This document shows, in pieces, positions 1-8,464 of a stretch of DNA of 64,000 nucleotides. The notes below the pieces were generated by a model. That model searched no databases. It was not told the origin of the DNA and worked only from the letters and a program-made list of their open reading frames with translations. The stretch is from Cryobacterium arcticum. GTDB taxonomy: Bacteria; Actinomycetota; Actinomycetes; Actinomycetales; Microbacteriaceae. Each line of letters opens with the position of its first letter. The stretch's first letter is position 1. The stretch spans positions 496,001 through 560,000 of the forward strand of contig NZ_QHLY01000005.1 in NCBI RefSeq assembly GCF_003185895.1, given 5' to 3'. The translations under genes and the position numbers were made by a program.

Positions 1-2357
1 GGCAGGCAGTGCCGGGCGTCGGCGGCCCGGGCGTCCTGCCGGGCGGCGGCGGCCTCGGCGGTGCGGCCGGCCGCGTCGAGCAGCCGGGCGCGGTGGTAGT
101 GCGCGAGCGGGGCTACCTGTACCTGGCCGAGTGCGGTGTCGGTGGAGGCGGTCGCGGCGGCGGTGAGCAGCTCGAGGGCGGTGTTGGTGTGCCCGGTCTC
201 GGCGTATTCGAGCGCCACATCGAGCAGGGTCGGGGCGTCGGTGGAGAGCTCGAGGCCGGCGAGGTGCCGGGTCCACTGGTCGAGCGGGTCGCGGGCCAGC
301 TGGTCGGCGAGCACCCTGTTGGCGTCGGCGACGGCACCGCTGCCACGCAGGGTGAGCGCGAGTAGCGCGTTGGCCTGCAGGTGTTCGGGGTTGTGGCGCA
401 GCAGTTCGAGCAGTGCGTCGCGGCTGGCGGTGAGGTCGCCGGCGCGGGCGTGCAGCCGGGCCAGGGCGTGGCCGGCGGGCACCCGCCAGGCGTCGTTCCA
501 GGTGGCCTTGGCCAGGTAGTCCTTCGCCTCGGCGTCACGCCCCTGGTGCACGAGCGAGATGCCCAGCCGGTAGTGCGCCTCGCCGTCGGCGGGGTTGGGC
601 ACCCGGGCGAGCAGCCGGTCGATGGCGGTGCGCAGGTGCGCCTCGGCGTCGGTGTGCCGGCCGGCGCGTTCCCGCCGGGCGGCCAGGGCCACGTTGCAGC
701 GCACGTCGCCGGGGTCGCGGCGCAGGGCCTCCTCCCAGTACGGCTCGGGCGCGCGGGTGGCGTGCCGGTACTGGTCGAGGTACTGCCCGGTGTAGAAGAG
801 TTCGTCGATCGACGCGATGCTGGCCGGGTCGGCCGGTTCGGTGGCCGGGGCGGGGGCCACGGCGTCCTCGGCGGGGTCGCGCGGGGTCCAGGTGACGAGC
901 ACGGTGTCGCCGTCGCGCACGATGAGGGTCAGTTCGCTGGGCCGGTAACCGCCGTCGAGGGGCAGCTCGTGCCGGTAGGCCTGGCTGGGGGCGAGATCGG
1001 CGGTGGCGGTGAAGACGACGCGGCCGCCGGCATCCGTCAACTCGATGGTGGCGCCGGCGACGACCCGGGTGGCGGCCACGCCGATCACCACGGTGGTCGT
1101 TGTGTCGTCGGCGGCGATGACGTCGAGGCGCACGGCCGCGTCCCGGGAGGCCTGGTGGGCGGCGCCGATGCGGGTGATCGGGTACCAGAACTGGCTGAAG
1201 GTCTTGGTCTCGCCGGGGGCGATGAAGCTGAAGTCGGGCTGGTTGTCGGTGAACGCGCCGGCCATCAGCTCCACATAGGGGCCGTCGCCGTCGGTGAGGT
1301 TGCGGTCCCAGGCCCAGCCGAATTCGGCGTTGCCCCAGGTCCACTGCTTCTTGCCCGGCGCCACCGTGTGGTCGGCCCAGTAGACGAAGCCGGCTTCGAG
1401 GCCGTGGTCGTAGCCGCCGAAGAAGTCGTCCTGGGTGGCGACGACCATATAGGAGGTGGGCACCGGGATGTTGCGGTACCAGTCGAGCCGGTCGCCGTCG
1501 GGGCGGTCGGCGGTCACCTGGGCGGGGTAGTCGACACCGTAGTAGTGGCCGTCGACGGCGGGGAAGGTGGCGACGGCGCGCTTGGCGTGGTCGGCGACGA
1601 ACTCTACGTCGGTGGGAAAGAACGACTGATAGTCGTCGTTCACGGCGGCGGCCACGTTGGCCCACCAGAGGAAGGTCTGGGTGGCGTCGGTGCGGTTGTA
1701 GAGCCGCACGCGGGCCTCAACCACCGAGCTGTCGGGGCGCAGGCGGATGCCGTGCATGCCCTTCATCCGGTTCATCGGGTCGTGGTCGCTGCACCACACG
1801 GTGATGGCACCATCGGCTTCGCGTTCGATCTCCCAGTCGGTGGGCAGGAACGTGCCGGGCCGGTGGTGCTGCGGCCAGTTGAACTCGACGCCGCCCGAGA
1901 TCCACGGGCCGGCCAGGCCCACCAGGGCGGGCTTGATCACGTTGTTGCGGTAGAAGAAGTCGTAGTCGGCCACCTTGTCGTAGCCGATGTGGATGCGGCC
2001 GCCGAGCTGCGGCAGGATCACCAGGCGCACCCACTCGTTCTCGAGGTGGATGGCGTCCCAGGCATAGGGGCGCTTCTCCTGCTCGATGCGTTCGTGGAAC
2101 GGCAGCGGGTAGACCTTGCCGGAGGAGCCCTGGTAGACGCGGTTCTCCAGGAAGGCCGGGTAGTCCTCCGGCTCCACCGGGAGGTAGGTATCGATGATCA
2201 GGGGCTCGGACCAGGCCGCGACTCTGTCGCCGGCGAACTCGGCCGGAATGGGCGGAAGCTCAATCGTCGACTCCCCATCGGTGACCGTGGTCTCGCCGTC
2301 GATCGGCGGAATCACGCGGTCAGGCGTTGCGGGGAAGTCGTTCTCGGCGTTGAGCAT
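1..2357 (-). CDS. DUF5107 / tetratricopeptide-repeat protein, C-terminus cut by window edge
   Basis: The frame stays open from the ATG at 2357 to the left edge (785 codons), so the end is missing. It begins MLNAENDFPATPDRVIPPID; the first part (about residues 1-420) resembles DUF5107 proteins, a beta-sandwich fold found in carbohydrate-related loci, with motifs such as GGRIHIGYDKV and WISGGVEFNWPQHH. From about residue 520 it turns helical and Ala/Leu-rich with TPR spacing (DPGDVRCNVALAARRERAGR; HYRLGISLVHQGRDAEAKDY). It is divergent from the AraC gene at 2448, which probably controls it. DUF5107 proteins often sit in sugar-utilisation loci, but the reaction is unknown. Long ORFs in other frames here are shadows. 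Confidence 0.85.
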   Translation of the reverse strand, partial: MLNAENDFPATPDRVIPPIDGETTVTDGESTIELPPIPAEFAGDRVAAWSEPLIIDTYLPVEPEDYPAFLENRVYQGSSGKVYPLPFHERIEQEKRPYAWDAIHLENEWVRLVILPQLGGRIHIGYDKVADYDFFYRNNVIKPALVGLAGPWISGGVEFNWPQHHRPGTFLPTDWEIEREADGAITVWCSDHDPMNRMKGMHGIRLRPDSSVVEARVRLYNRTDATQTFLWWANVAAAVNDDYQSFFPTDVEFVADHAKRAVATFPAVDGHYYGVDYPAQVTADRPDGDRLDWYRNIPVPTSYMVVATQDDFFGGYDHGLEAGFVYWADHTVAPGKKQWTWGNAEFGWAWDRNLTDGDGPYVELMAGAFTDNQPDFSFIAPGETKTFSQFWYPITRIGAAHQASRDAAVRLDVIAADDTTTTVVIGVAATRVVAGATIELTDAGGRVVFTATADLAPSQAYRHELPLDGGYRPSELTLIVRDGDTVLVTWTPRDPAEDAVAPAPATEPADPASIASIDELFYTGQYLDQYRHATRAPEPYWEEALRRDPGDVRCNVALAARRERAGRHTDAEAHLRTAIDRLLARVPNPADGEAHYRLGISLVHQGRDAEAKDYLAKATWNDAWRVPAGHALARLHARAGDLTASRDALLELLRHNPEHLQANALLALTLRGSGAVADANRVLADQLARDPLDQWTRHLAGLELSTDAPTLLDVALEYAETGHTNTALELLTAAATASTDTALGQVQVAPLAHYHRARLLDAAGRTAEAAAARQDARAADARHCL

Positions 2358-2447
2358 GTTGCAAGATTATGAGGAGCTTTCGCGGATGCGTAGGAGATTT
2401 CTCCGGGCTTTCTGGACGAAACGCTGATTTACCGTCACACTGGGCGG

Positions 2448-3314
2448 ATGACGATCGCCGACGGTTTCCCAGGCCAGCGCATGCTCGTGCTCCCCCGCCC
2501 CCGGGTACGGGAGGCGCTGCAGCAGCCCGGCACCTCGCACCTGGTGGTGACCGACTGCGGCTACTTCCCCGAGGCGCACTCGCACGGCCGGGTGCGCACC
2601 ACCCCGATCTCGCAGGCGGTGATCATCGTCTGCGCCAAGGGAGGCGGCTGGTGCGAAACTCCGGCCGGCCGGTTCCCGGTCACCGCCGGCCAGGTGATCA
2701 TCCTGCCGCCGGGGCATCCGCACTCGTACGGCTCGAACGAAGACACCCCGTGGACGCTGTGGTGGCTGCACGTGACCGGCCGCGACCTGCCCGAGTTTCT
2801 CACCGCGGCCGGCATGACCCCTGACGCCCCGATCCGCACCCCGTCAGACGTGTACCGGGTAGTGGCGCTGATCGCCGAGGTGTTGCAGTCGATGGAGCGC
2901 GACACCACCACCGCGAGCCTGCTCGCTGCCGCCGGCGCCGCCTGGCACCTGATGGCCCTGCTCGCCTCGGACCGCTCCACCGGCGACGGCCGCTACGCCG
3001 CCATCGACCGCGCCGCCGAATACCTGCGCACCCACATCGACGACCACGTGAGCGTGGCCGAGCTCGCCGCCATGTCGCGGCTGAGCGGCTCCCACTTCGC
3101 CGCCCTCTTCAAGAGCCGCATCGGCTACCCCGCCCTGCAATACCAAACCCAGCTCCGGATGGCCCGGGCCCGCGAACTCCTAGACACCACCGACCAGCCC
3201 ATAGCCGCGGTCGCTGCCGCCACCGGCTACCCCGACAGCTTCTACTTCGCCCGCCAGTTCAAGAAGGTGCACGGCGTGACGCCGTTCGGGTACCGGGGGC
3301 AGCGGAAAGGGTGA
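2448..3314 (+). CDS. AraC family transcriptional regulator
   Basis: A 288-residue protein with the two-part AraC plan. The N-terminal cupin-like sensor (about 15-140) contains HSHGRVRTTPISQAVIIVCAKG-type strands and the PPGHPHSYG segment. The C-terminal double helix-turn-helix (about 190-285) has DHVSVAELAAMSRLSGSHFA and ends with the family signature GYPDSFYFARQFKKVHGVTPFGYR. It is divergent from the DUF5107 gene with 90 bp between starts, so it probably activates that gene in response to a sugar. The ligand cannot be read from the sequence. It is the last GC-rich gene before the AT-richer defence block. Confidence 0.9.
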   Translation: MTIADGFPGQRMLVLPRPRVREALQQPGTSHLVVTDCGYFPEAHSHGRVRTTPISQAVIIVCAKGGGWCETPAGRFPVTAGQVIILPPGHPHSYGSNEDTPWTLWWLHVTGRDLPEFLTAAGMTPDAPIRTPSDVYRVVALIAEVLQSMERDTTTASLLAAAGAAWHLMALLASDRSTGDGRYAAIDRAAEYLRTHIDDHVSVAELAAMSRLSGSHFAALFKSRIGYPALQYQTQLRMARARELLDTTDQPIAAVAAATGYPDSFYFARQFKKVHGVTPFGYRGQRKG

Positions 3315-3464
3315 GCGACCCTACGCTAATCCGATCATCCTCATTTGCACGGCACGTTCAGGATGAATGGTTGCTGGTTCTGGATCCACGACGGGAGTAT
3401 CGAGAGGTGAAAGCCTCCGTGGGTCATTGCTGCGAGGGCCAGTCTCCAATCGTACGCAACCTGC

Positions 3465-5600
3465 TCAGACGGTAATCTCTCTGTAAATTGGCTCTAGGAG
3501 ATCCCTGAGTTCTGTTTCGACATCATCGGCGTCCGACCCGTGCCGCTCGCGGTACGCAATAAGGGAAGGTGTTTCCGAGCAGAACGCCACCGCACCTCGA
3601 ACCTTGTCCCCGACTCGGTGTTCTCCTCCGTAATACGACTCGAGATCTCCCCGACGCAAGACATGGACTCTCTCTTCATGGAGGCCTCTCAGGACACTGT
3701 CCAAGTGAGCATCGACGCCAGCGTCGCCACTCTGCAGAACGATGAGCTTTTCACCCCCTCGCGGCCAGTCGAACAACCGAGTCATTTTCTCCTCGACGAC
3801 GGCTGCCATGTCAGCGGTGGGGCACGCACGCCATTCTGTGAACGAGTCTTGCGCCCCCTGCCAGAGGCCTCGCACATCGCCTCGACTAACTGCATCTCGA
3901 ATCTTCCGACCCGGGACGCTCTCCGAGGTGGCAGAAACTATGTGCCGGTCGACTTCGGCCATTAGAGCATCCCGTTTGGAAGTAAGAATCCCATCCTCAG
4001 TGAGATTCCTGAAGCCGTCGACGAGGGAATCCAGATCAGCAATTGCATGCACTGAAATGTCAAAGTGTGCGAAGAAGTCTCTGTAACGGCCGATGCTGGT
4101 CTTACCACCTGTCCGAATGAACACGATGTTCTGCTCGACACTGTCCCAATTGGAATTCAGCAGCTTGGCGAGATGAGGGAAGACTACAACGTCGCTATCG
4201 CCCTCCACTAGGACAACCGTGCGAGCGAATAGTGCCGCTTCATTGTTCTCATGGCACACGAGCTGAAATGCGTCTCTGGCAGAGAGCTGGCCCCGGAAGT
4301 CGACTGGAAAGGGTCGAACGCTTGACGGACAGGTTGCTGACTTTGGCGACTTGACCAGCTTAATGAACGTCGAGGTGGACTCGGCGCTGAAGAAGACCGG
4401 CGAGTGGGTAGTCACCATCACAGGGTGCTCGAGAGCAAAAATGGAAAGAGCGTCAAAAAGCTGTCGTTGTGCACGAGGGTGGAGATACAGTTCTGGCTCT
4501 TCGAAGAGCAGCAGGTAGCTTTGACGCGACTTGCTTGACTGGCTCCCTGTGGCCAATCCGCCCTCGCGAAGCGACGTGTACGCCCTTAAAATCGCGAAAG
4601 CAACAGTTCTCTTGAGCCCGTCGCCTTTGCTCCCGATGGGCCCCATATGGCCATCGTCAATCATCAGCTCCGCTCCTCCAAGAATGGTGCGCAGCTCAGG
4701 GGCAGGCACATCCATCCGGAGTTTTACGCCCGGAAAGCTTTCTTGAACGAACCGCTCAATAGTCGACTCGATCAACTTGACCTCTTCCAGCCTGAGGTCT
4801 TTCGTCTCACCGTCCGGCGCCTGAAACCTGCTCAGTTTGCGCTGCACTTCGGCAAATGCCTGCTCGATATCGCCGAACTGATCCGTGACCTCATCGAGCA
4901 GGATCTTGAGAAGTTTTCCGAAAGTCGCTGAATCCGAAGTCTTCATTTCGCTCGCGGAGTCCTTGACTGCCTCGATGTAAATAACCTCTGGCAAGAGAGA
5001 TCGCATGGCGGCCTCGATACCAGTCGGTGGTGGCCCATCCCGGAGCTCCAGTGCTTCCTCGGGCAAGGCACCGACGAGTTTTTCGCGCTCGTCGCGGATC
5101 GAAATTTGAGTCGGCCTGTCCGCGAGAACTTTATCCAGCTCGGGAATCAGTGAGACCGCCGCCATACGCAGAGCGGCACCGGACTTCCCTTTCATTGCAT
5201 CATTCAGGTCAGCCAACGACCATCCCGGGGCTTTCGGAACTTGCTGCATTATCTGCAGTATCGACTTGCTCCCCAACACCGCTGTCCTGACTAGAGTCAA
5301 GCGCCCGCTTATCAGCACGTTTGAAACACTCGCGCGGTTGCCCTCGTCGGCAATGCGCTCGAGGTCATCCTGTCCGATTTCTTTGAGCGTCACCTCGACG
5401 CGGATCGGTTTCGCTATGTCGCTAAAATCCGCGGATTCCAGCTTGCTTGGTGGAGTTCCCTTGAGAGCAAAATGCAGAGCGTGAAGCACCGAGGACTTCC
5501 CTGCATTGTTCTCACCGATCAGGCAGCCAAAATCTGAGAGCGGAATTTCAGTATCGAAGTGGGCGCGAAAATTCTGGATATGTAGAGCTTCAAATTTCAA
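3465..5600 (-). CDS. OLD-family ATPase with C-terminal TOPRIM nuclease domain
   Basis: A 711-residue protein starting at a TTG (5600), preceded by GGGGAAG as ribosome site. Domains in order: ABC/SMC-like ATPase with Walker A GENNAGKS (29-36), a signature-like segment GSKGDGLKR (322-330), Walker B LLLFEEPE (363-370) and the switch histidine in TTHSP (399). The TOPRIM domain follows, with the acidic site VEGDSD (465-470) and the DxD pair in ADLDS (522-524). Known OLD proteins, such as P2 Old and GajA of Gabija, are ATP-regulated nucleases used in phage defence; some retrons also use ATPase-TOPRIM partners. No UvrD-like GajB neighbour is present, so this is not a standard Gabija pair. It is divergent from the retron genes and shares their lower GC. 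Confidence 0.88.
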   Translation of the reverse strand: MKFEALHIQNFRAHFDTEIPLSDFGCLIGENNAGKSSVLHALHFALKGTPPSKLESADFSDIAKPIRVEVTLKEIGQDDLERIADEGNRASVSNVLISGRLTLVRTAVLGSKSILQIMQQVPKAPGWSLADLNDAMKGKSGAALRMAAVSLIPELDKVLADRPTQISIRDEREKLVGALPEEALELRDGPPPTGIEAAMRSLLPEVIYIEAVKDSASEMKTSDSATFGKLLKILLDEVTDQFGDIEQAFAEVQRKLSRFQAPDGETKDLRLEEVKLIESTIERFVQESFPGVKLRMDVPAPELRTILGGAELMIDDGHMGPIGSKGDGLKRTVAFAILRAYTSLREGGLATGSQSSKSRQSYLLLFEEPELYLHPRAQRQLFDALSIFALEHPVMVTTHSPVFFSAESTSTFIKLVKSPKSATCPSSVRPFPVDFRGQLSARDAFQLVCHENNEAALFARTVVLVEGDSDVVVFPHLAKLLNSNWDSVEQNIVFIRTGGKTSIGRYRDFFAHFDISVHAIADLDSLVDGFRNLTEDGILTSKRDALMAEVDRHIVSATSESVPGRKIRDAVSRGDVRGLWQGAQDSFTEWRACPTADMAAVVEEKMTRLFDWPRGGEKLIVLQSGDAGVDAHLDSVLRGLHEERVHVLRRGDLESYYGGEHRVGDKVRGAVAFCSETPSLIAYRERHGSDADDVETELRDLLEPIYREITV

Positions 5601-5927
5601 TTAACTTCCCCAATTGTTGAACACAACCATCATCTCGACAACGAGACTGTCCAGTCAGCCCCTCTTCGGGAGTCAGCGAGGCGGCCAATTGGCGGTGAGG
5701 GGCCAATCTGCTCAGTCCATCGCACCAAAGCCCCACACCTGAGTTGCATGGGCGGGGCGAGGGGGAACAAACCGTGGTGCGAAAGATACAACCTGGCATC
5801 AAGGGATAACGCTGGCTACAGCGTTGCCTCTTCAAGTCCGAATTCGCATATCGAAATTACCCGAGAACTGCCGTCCGCCCCGTGACCCCTATGGTGATCT
5901 TGAGCACTATGGGAAGGCGGCTCGACT
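5601..5927. other. Divergent intergenic region between OLD gene and retron operon
   Basis: This 327-bp stretch separates the starts of the OLD gene (minus) and the PRTase gene (plus) and must hold both promoters. An 81-codon minus ORF lies in it (5590-5835), but it has Cys/Pro/Arg-rich composition, no clear ribosome site and no recognisable domain, so I do not call it. GGGAAGG near 5911-5917 is the ribosome site for the PRTase gene. I could not pick a convincing -35/-10 pair. Confidence 0.5.
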
Positions 5928-7136
5928 ATGAAGCCCTCAGAGACCTCGGCCGGCAGAGTTTGGGTCCGTGGCTTTGCGGAGTCGGACAGAAGGATCGCGG
6001 TGCTCTTGCTCGACAGCCTTGAGATCCATGATCACGTCGAAGTCATGGCATCAATTGGTCAGCAAATACGTGCACTGGCCGAAAATGGGACCTCGGAAGC
6101 GCCAATTCTCCTGATTCCAATTCGATCCGGAGAGGACCTGCCGAGTCTGCCGGCAGGGCAGACGCAGCACGTTGCATACGAGACGTTTGATCCGGGGTCC
6201 CCCCTACCTGCCCTCCCCGGGAGCGAGGCCGAAGTTGGCTCCATGTTCCGCGGCCTGATCGACGCAGCGCCCAAAATATTCATTTCACCAGAGACTCCTC
6301 TCAACAGATTGCGAGAGTTGAAACCGAGGACCATTTGCCTAGCTACCGATTACAGCGGAAGCGGCAAACAAGCTTTGAAATTCACCGAGGCTTTTCGCGC
6401 TAACCGAACGATCGCAAGCTGGATTTCTTACGGACTAATCAAGCTTCAGGTCGTGACGTATGCCGCAAGCCTGGCGGCGTCCAATCGATTCAGGGCGTTG
6501 CAGAACACTAGCTTCTCGGCTGCCGAGTCCGCAAAATCAGCTAGGTCAGCCGACTGGAGCGATTCAGATCGAGCCCTCGTCGAGAAACTGTGCATCGATT
6601 ACGCCCACGACGCCGACCCCACTCCAGCACTGGGATACGGAAACAGCTTCGGCCTGTATATGACAAACATGCGGGTGCCGAACAACCTTCCACAGATACT
6701 GATCCGGGCAGGAGGCACTCACCCTGGACTCTTTCCCGGGCGGCTGGTTCCTCGCGACTTCGTCCTCGAGCTCCACACATATCGGCCGCCCCCGTCGCTC
6801 GAAAGGACACTTCGCAATCTGGGTGCTGAAGATCTTGCCGAGGCAATTCAAGACAAGACAAGACCAGTGAAAGGGCTGCGCGCTCTGGCTTCCCTTCATC
6901 TACTCAAGTACGGCATGTCCGAATCCGAGGTGAATGCGATGCTAGGGATGGATGCAGCGGAGGCGCGGAAGCTGAAGAGCACACTCATTGCCATGGGGTG
7001 CCTCACGCTCGACAGCGAACTCACCAAGCGAGGCCTGAGTGAGCTGCAACAAGTCTTTCACCGTGGCGTCACGAGACCACGGTACGACCACGTACCCCAC
7101 CCTCCTGTATGGTACGAACCAACCCAACTGAGGTGA
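5928..7136 (+). CDS. Retron accessory protein: PRTase-like domain plus C-terminal winged helix
   Basis: A 402-residue protein just upstream of the retron RNA and RT. Residues about 60-270 look like the phosphoribosyltransferase-like fold of conflict systems. A PRPP-loop-like motif follows a hydrophobic strand (ICLATDYSGSGKQA, D141-K147), and a later strand pair is marked GYGNSFG...VPNNLPQIL (236-258). Residues about 316-378 form a winged helix (LHLLKYGMSESEVNAML...LIAMGCLTL). In the published retron classification, PRTase-like plus winged-helix partners mark type III systems (recalled, not searched). It probably acts as the toxin or effector held in check by the RT-msDNA complex. Its TGA stop (7134-7136) lies inside the a1 arm of the retron RNA, so mRNA and ncRNA overlap. 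Codon use is AT-richer than in the sugar operons. Confidence 0.8.
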   Translation: MKPSETSAGRVWVRGFAESDRRIAVLLLDSLEIHDHVEVMASIGQQIRALAENGTSEAPILLIPIRSGEDLPSLPAGQTQHVAYETFDPGSPLPALPGSEAEVGSMFRGLIDAAPKIFISPETPLNRLRELKPRTICLATDYSGSGKQALKFTEAFRANRTIASWISYGLIKLQVVTYAASLAASNRFRALQNTSFSAAESAKSARSADWSDSDRALVEKLCIDYAHDADPTPALGYGNSFGLYMTNMRVPNNLPQILIRAGGTHPGLFPGRLVPRDFVLELHTYRPPPSLERTLRNLGAEDLAEAIQDKTRPVKGLRALASLHLLKYGMSESEVNAMLGMDAAEARKLKSTLIAMGCLTLDSELTKRGLSELQQVFHRGVTRPRYDHVPHPPVWYEPTQLR

Positions 7137-7349
7137 GATTCGTGCAATACCTAGGGATGAAGCCTGTCCATGCGACAGGCTCGGGCATGGAAGCATGTCA
7201 GGTTGCAGCACTCTGCGGTCGCCGGCCAAGCCAGCGATTCGGAGGCGACGGTGAGGCTTTCCTCCCCGAAGTCTCGATGAGAAAACCCTCACCGTCCCCC
7301 TCCGGGGGAGGTTCAAAGTAGGTGCGTAACGAAGCACACCTCAGTTGGG
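7123..7349 (+). ncRNA. Retron msr-msd RNA with a1/a2 inverted repeats
   Basis: The ends are fixed by long inverted arms. a1 is 7123-7153 and a2 is 7319-7349. CCCAACTGAGGTG pairs perfectly with CACCTCAGTTGGG (13 bp); after a 3-nt mismatch TTCGT pairs with ACGAA, then ACCTA pairs with TAGGT. Inside are the msr-type stem-loops GCCTGTC-CATGC-GACAGGC (7162-7180), GGCATG-GAAG-CATGTC (7184-7199, one G-U) and GCAG-CACT-CTGC (7205-7216). The msd-type long hairpin GACGGTGAGG (7247-7256) / CCTCACCGTC (7287-7296) encloses 30 nt, and CCTCC-GGG-GGAGG (7299-7311) follows. GTCGCC/GGCGAC (7218-7223/7244-7249) competes with the msd stem base. The order PRTase-a1-msr-msd-a2-RT is canonical. The exact msd boundary and branch G (perhaps in GAAGC, 7159-7163) are inferred. 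Confidence 0.85.
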
Positions 7350-7360
7350 CAATAACCTCG

Positions 7361-8464
7361 ATGTCAGGCGAGCGGCCCGCGCTGGCAGACGCGATGATGA
7401 GGCAATCCGAAACTCTTCGCCGCACAGGGGCCCCGGTCCTGTACTCCCTGAAACACCTGGCGCTCACTACAGGGGTGGAATACGGGTACTTGCGTCATGT
7501 GATTCAGCGCAACGCGCCTGCGTACAAAGCAATCAGGATCCCAAAGAATACGGGTGGCTATCGGGATCTTCTTTCGCCGACAGACTCTCTGAAACACGTT
7601 CAACGCTGGATTCTCCACGAAATTCTCGATACGGTCCCTCGGCACATCAACAACTTCGCGTATTTTCGAGATGTGACGGCGCGGGAATGCGCCATTCGAC
7701 ACGCTGGCGCGACCTGGATGATCAAGACTGATCTCCATCAGTACTTTCCATCAATTTCGGAGAAATTGGTCTACGAGGTGTTTCAAGGGCTTGGCTATTC
7801 AAGGCTCCTCTCGTTCGAATTGGCCCGGCTTTGCACCTGGAACAAGCTTGGGCGCTTGGCACCAACCGGAGCAGTGCCGCGAAGCCATGGGAGCGTGCGC
7901 TCACTGCCGTATCCGCCAGCTCCACTTGGGTTCTTGCCGCAGGGCGCCCCGACTAGTGGAGCGCTGGCCAATGCGGCGACAAGGCGACTCGATGACGCGC
8001 TTTCAGATTTTGCGATCGCGAACCATCTGATCTACACGAGGTACTCGGACGACATGACTTTCTCCAGCCCAAGTGCATTTAGCCGGACCGTCGCGAGTGA
8101 GTTTGTAGTCCAGATCCGCAAGATTGTCACCGCCTCCGGTCTTGCTTTGCACTCACAGAAAACGAAAGTAATACCTCCCGGCGCTCGCAAGATAGTCCTA
8201 GGCATGCTGATCACGCCGGGCGGAGTTGGAATCCTCCCGGAACAACGCCGCACGATCGACCTCTACGTTCACGCTGTTTCCACATACGGACCAGTCGACT
8301 ATGCGGCACGAAGAGGCTTTGATTCTGTTTTTTCATTCATCAATCACGTTGAGGGCTGGCTTGCCTATCTCTCCCACATCGACGCATTGTGGACGGCGGG
8401 ACGAAGCAGATCCTGGAACGACGCGCTCCGCAAACACCTGATTGAAGTGAGCTCGCTCGGCTGA
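7361..8464 (+). CDS. ret: Retron reverse transcriptase
   Basis: I place the start at ATG 7361, because the upstream GTG at 7322 lies within the a2 repeat; this gives 367 residues, normal for retron RTs. Visible motifs: RT1-like IPKNTGGYRDLLSPTDSLKHV (split: IPKNTGG / YRDLL, 60-70), catalytic D124 in IKTDLHQYFPSI, FLPQGAPTSGALANAA (191-206), the YSDD catalytic box (228-231, YADD in most retrons), SQKTKV (265-270) and VLG (279-281, VTG in many retrons). The NAxxH element appears as CAIRH (110-114). It would prime from the msr branch G and copy msd to msDNA. The ribosome site is weak, so translation may depend on the upstream RNA. Confidence 0.9.
   Translation: MSGERPALADAMMRQSETLRRTGAPVLYSLKHLALTTGVEYGYLRHVIQRNAPAYKAIRIPKNTGGYRDLLSPTDSLKHVQRWILHEILDTVPRHINNFAYFRDVTARECAIRHAGATWMIKTDLHQYFPSISEKLVYEVFQGLGYSRLLSFELARLCTWNKLGRLAPTGAVPRSHGSVRSLPYPPAPLGFLPQGAPTSGALANAATRRLDDALSDFAIANHLIYTRYSDDMTFSSPSAFSRTVASEFVVQIRKIVTASGLALHSQKTKVIPPGARKIVLGMLITPGGVGILPEQRRTIDLYVHAVSTYGPVDYAARRGFDSVFSFINHVEGWLAYLSHIDALWTAGRSRSWNDALRKHLIEVSSLG

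Noticed and set aside
381-2372. Long plus-strand ORF of 663 codons
   Set aside because: It is antisense to the DUF5107/TPR gene. Its Gly/Val-rich translation has no domain, and the minus frame gives a coherent protein to the window edge.
3465-5600. Gabija GajA
   Set aside because: The ATPase-TOPRIM plan fits, but no GajB helicase gene is next to it, so only the broader OLD family is claimed.
5590-5835. 81-codon minus ORF before the OLD gene
   Set aside because: Odd composition, overlaps the OLD start, no ribosome site; more likely promoter DNA.
7299-7311. Intrinsic terminator before the RT
   Set aside because: CCTCC-GGG-GGAGG lacks a U-tract and lies inside the a1/a2-bounded RNA, so it is taken as part of the retron RNA.
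7322-7360. GTG start for the RT at 7322
   Set aside because: The segment is the a2 arm of the retron RNA, so the extra 13 residues are probably not translated.
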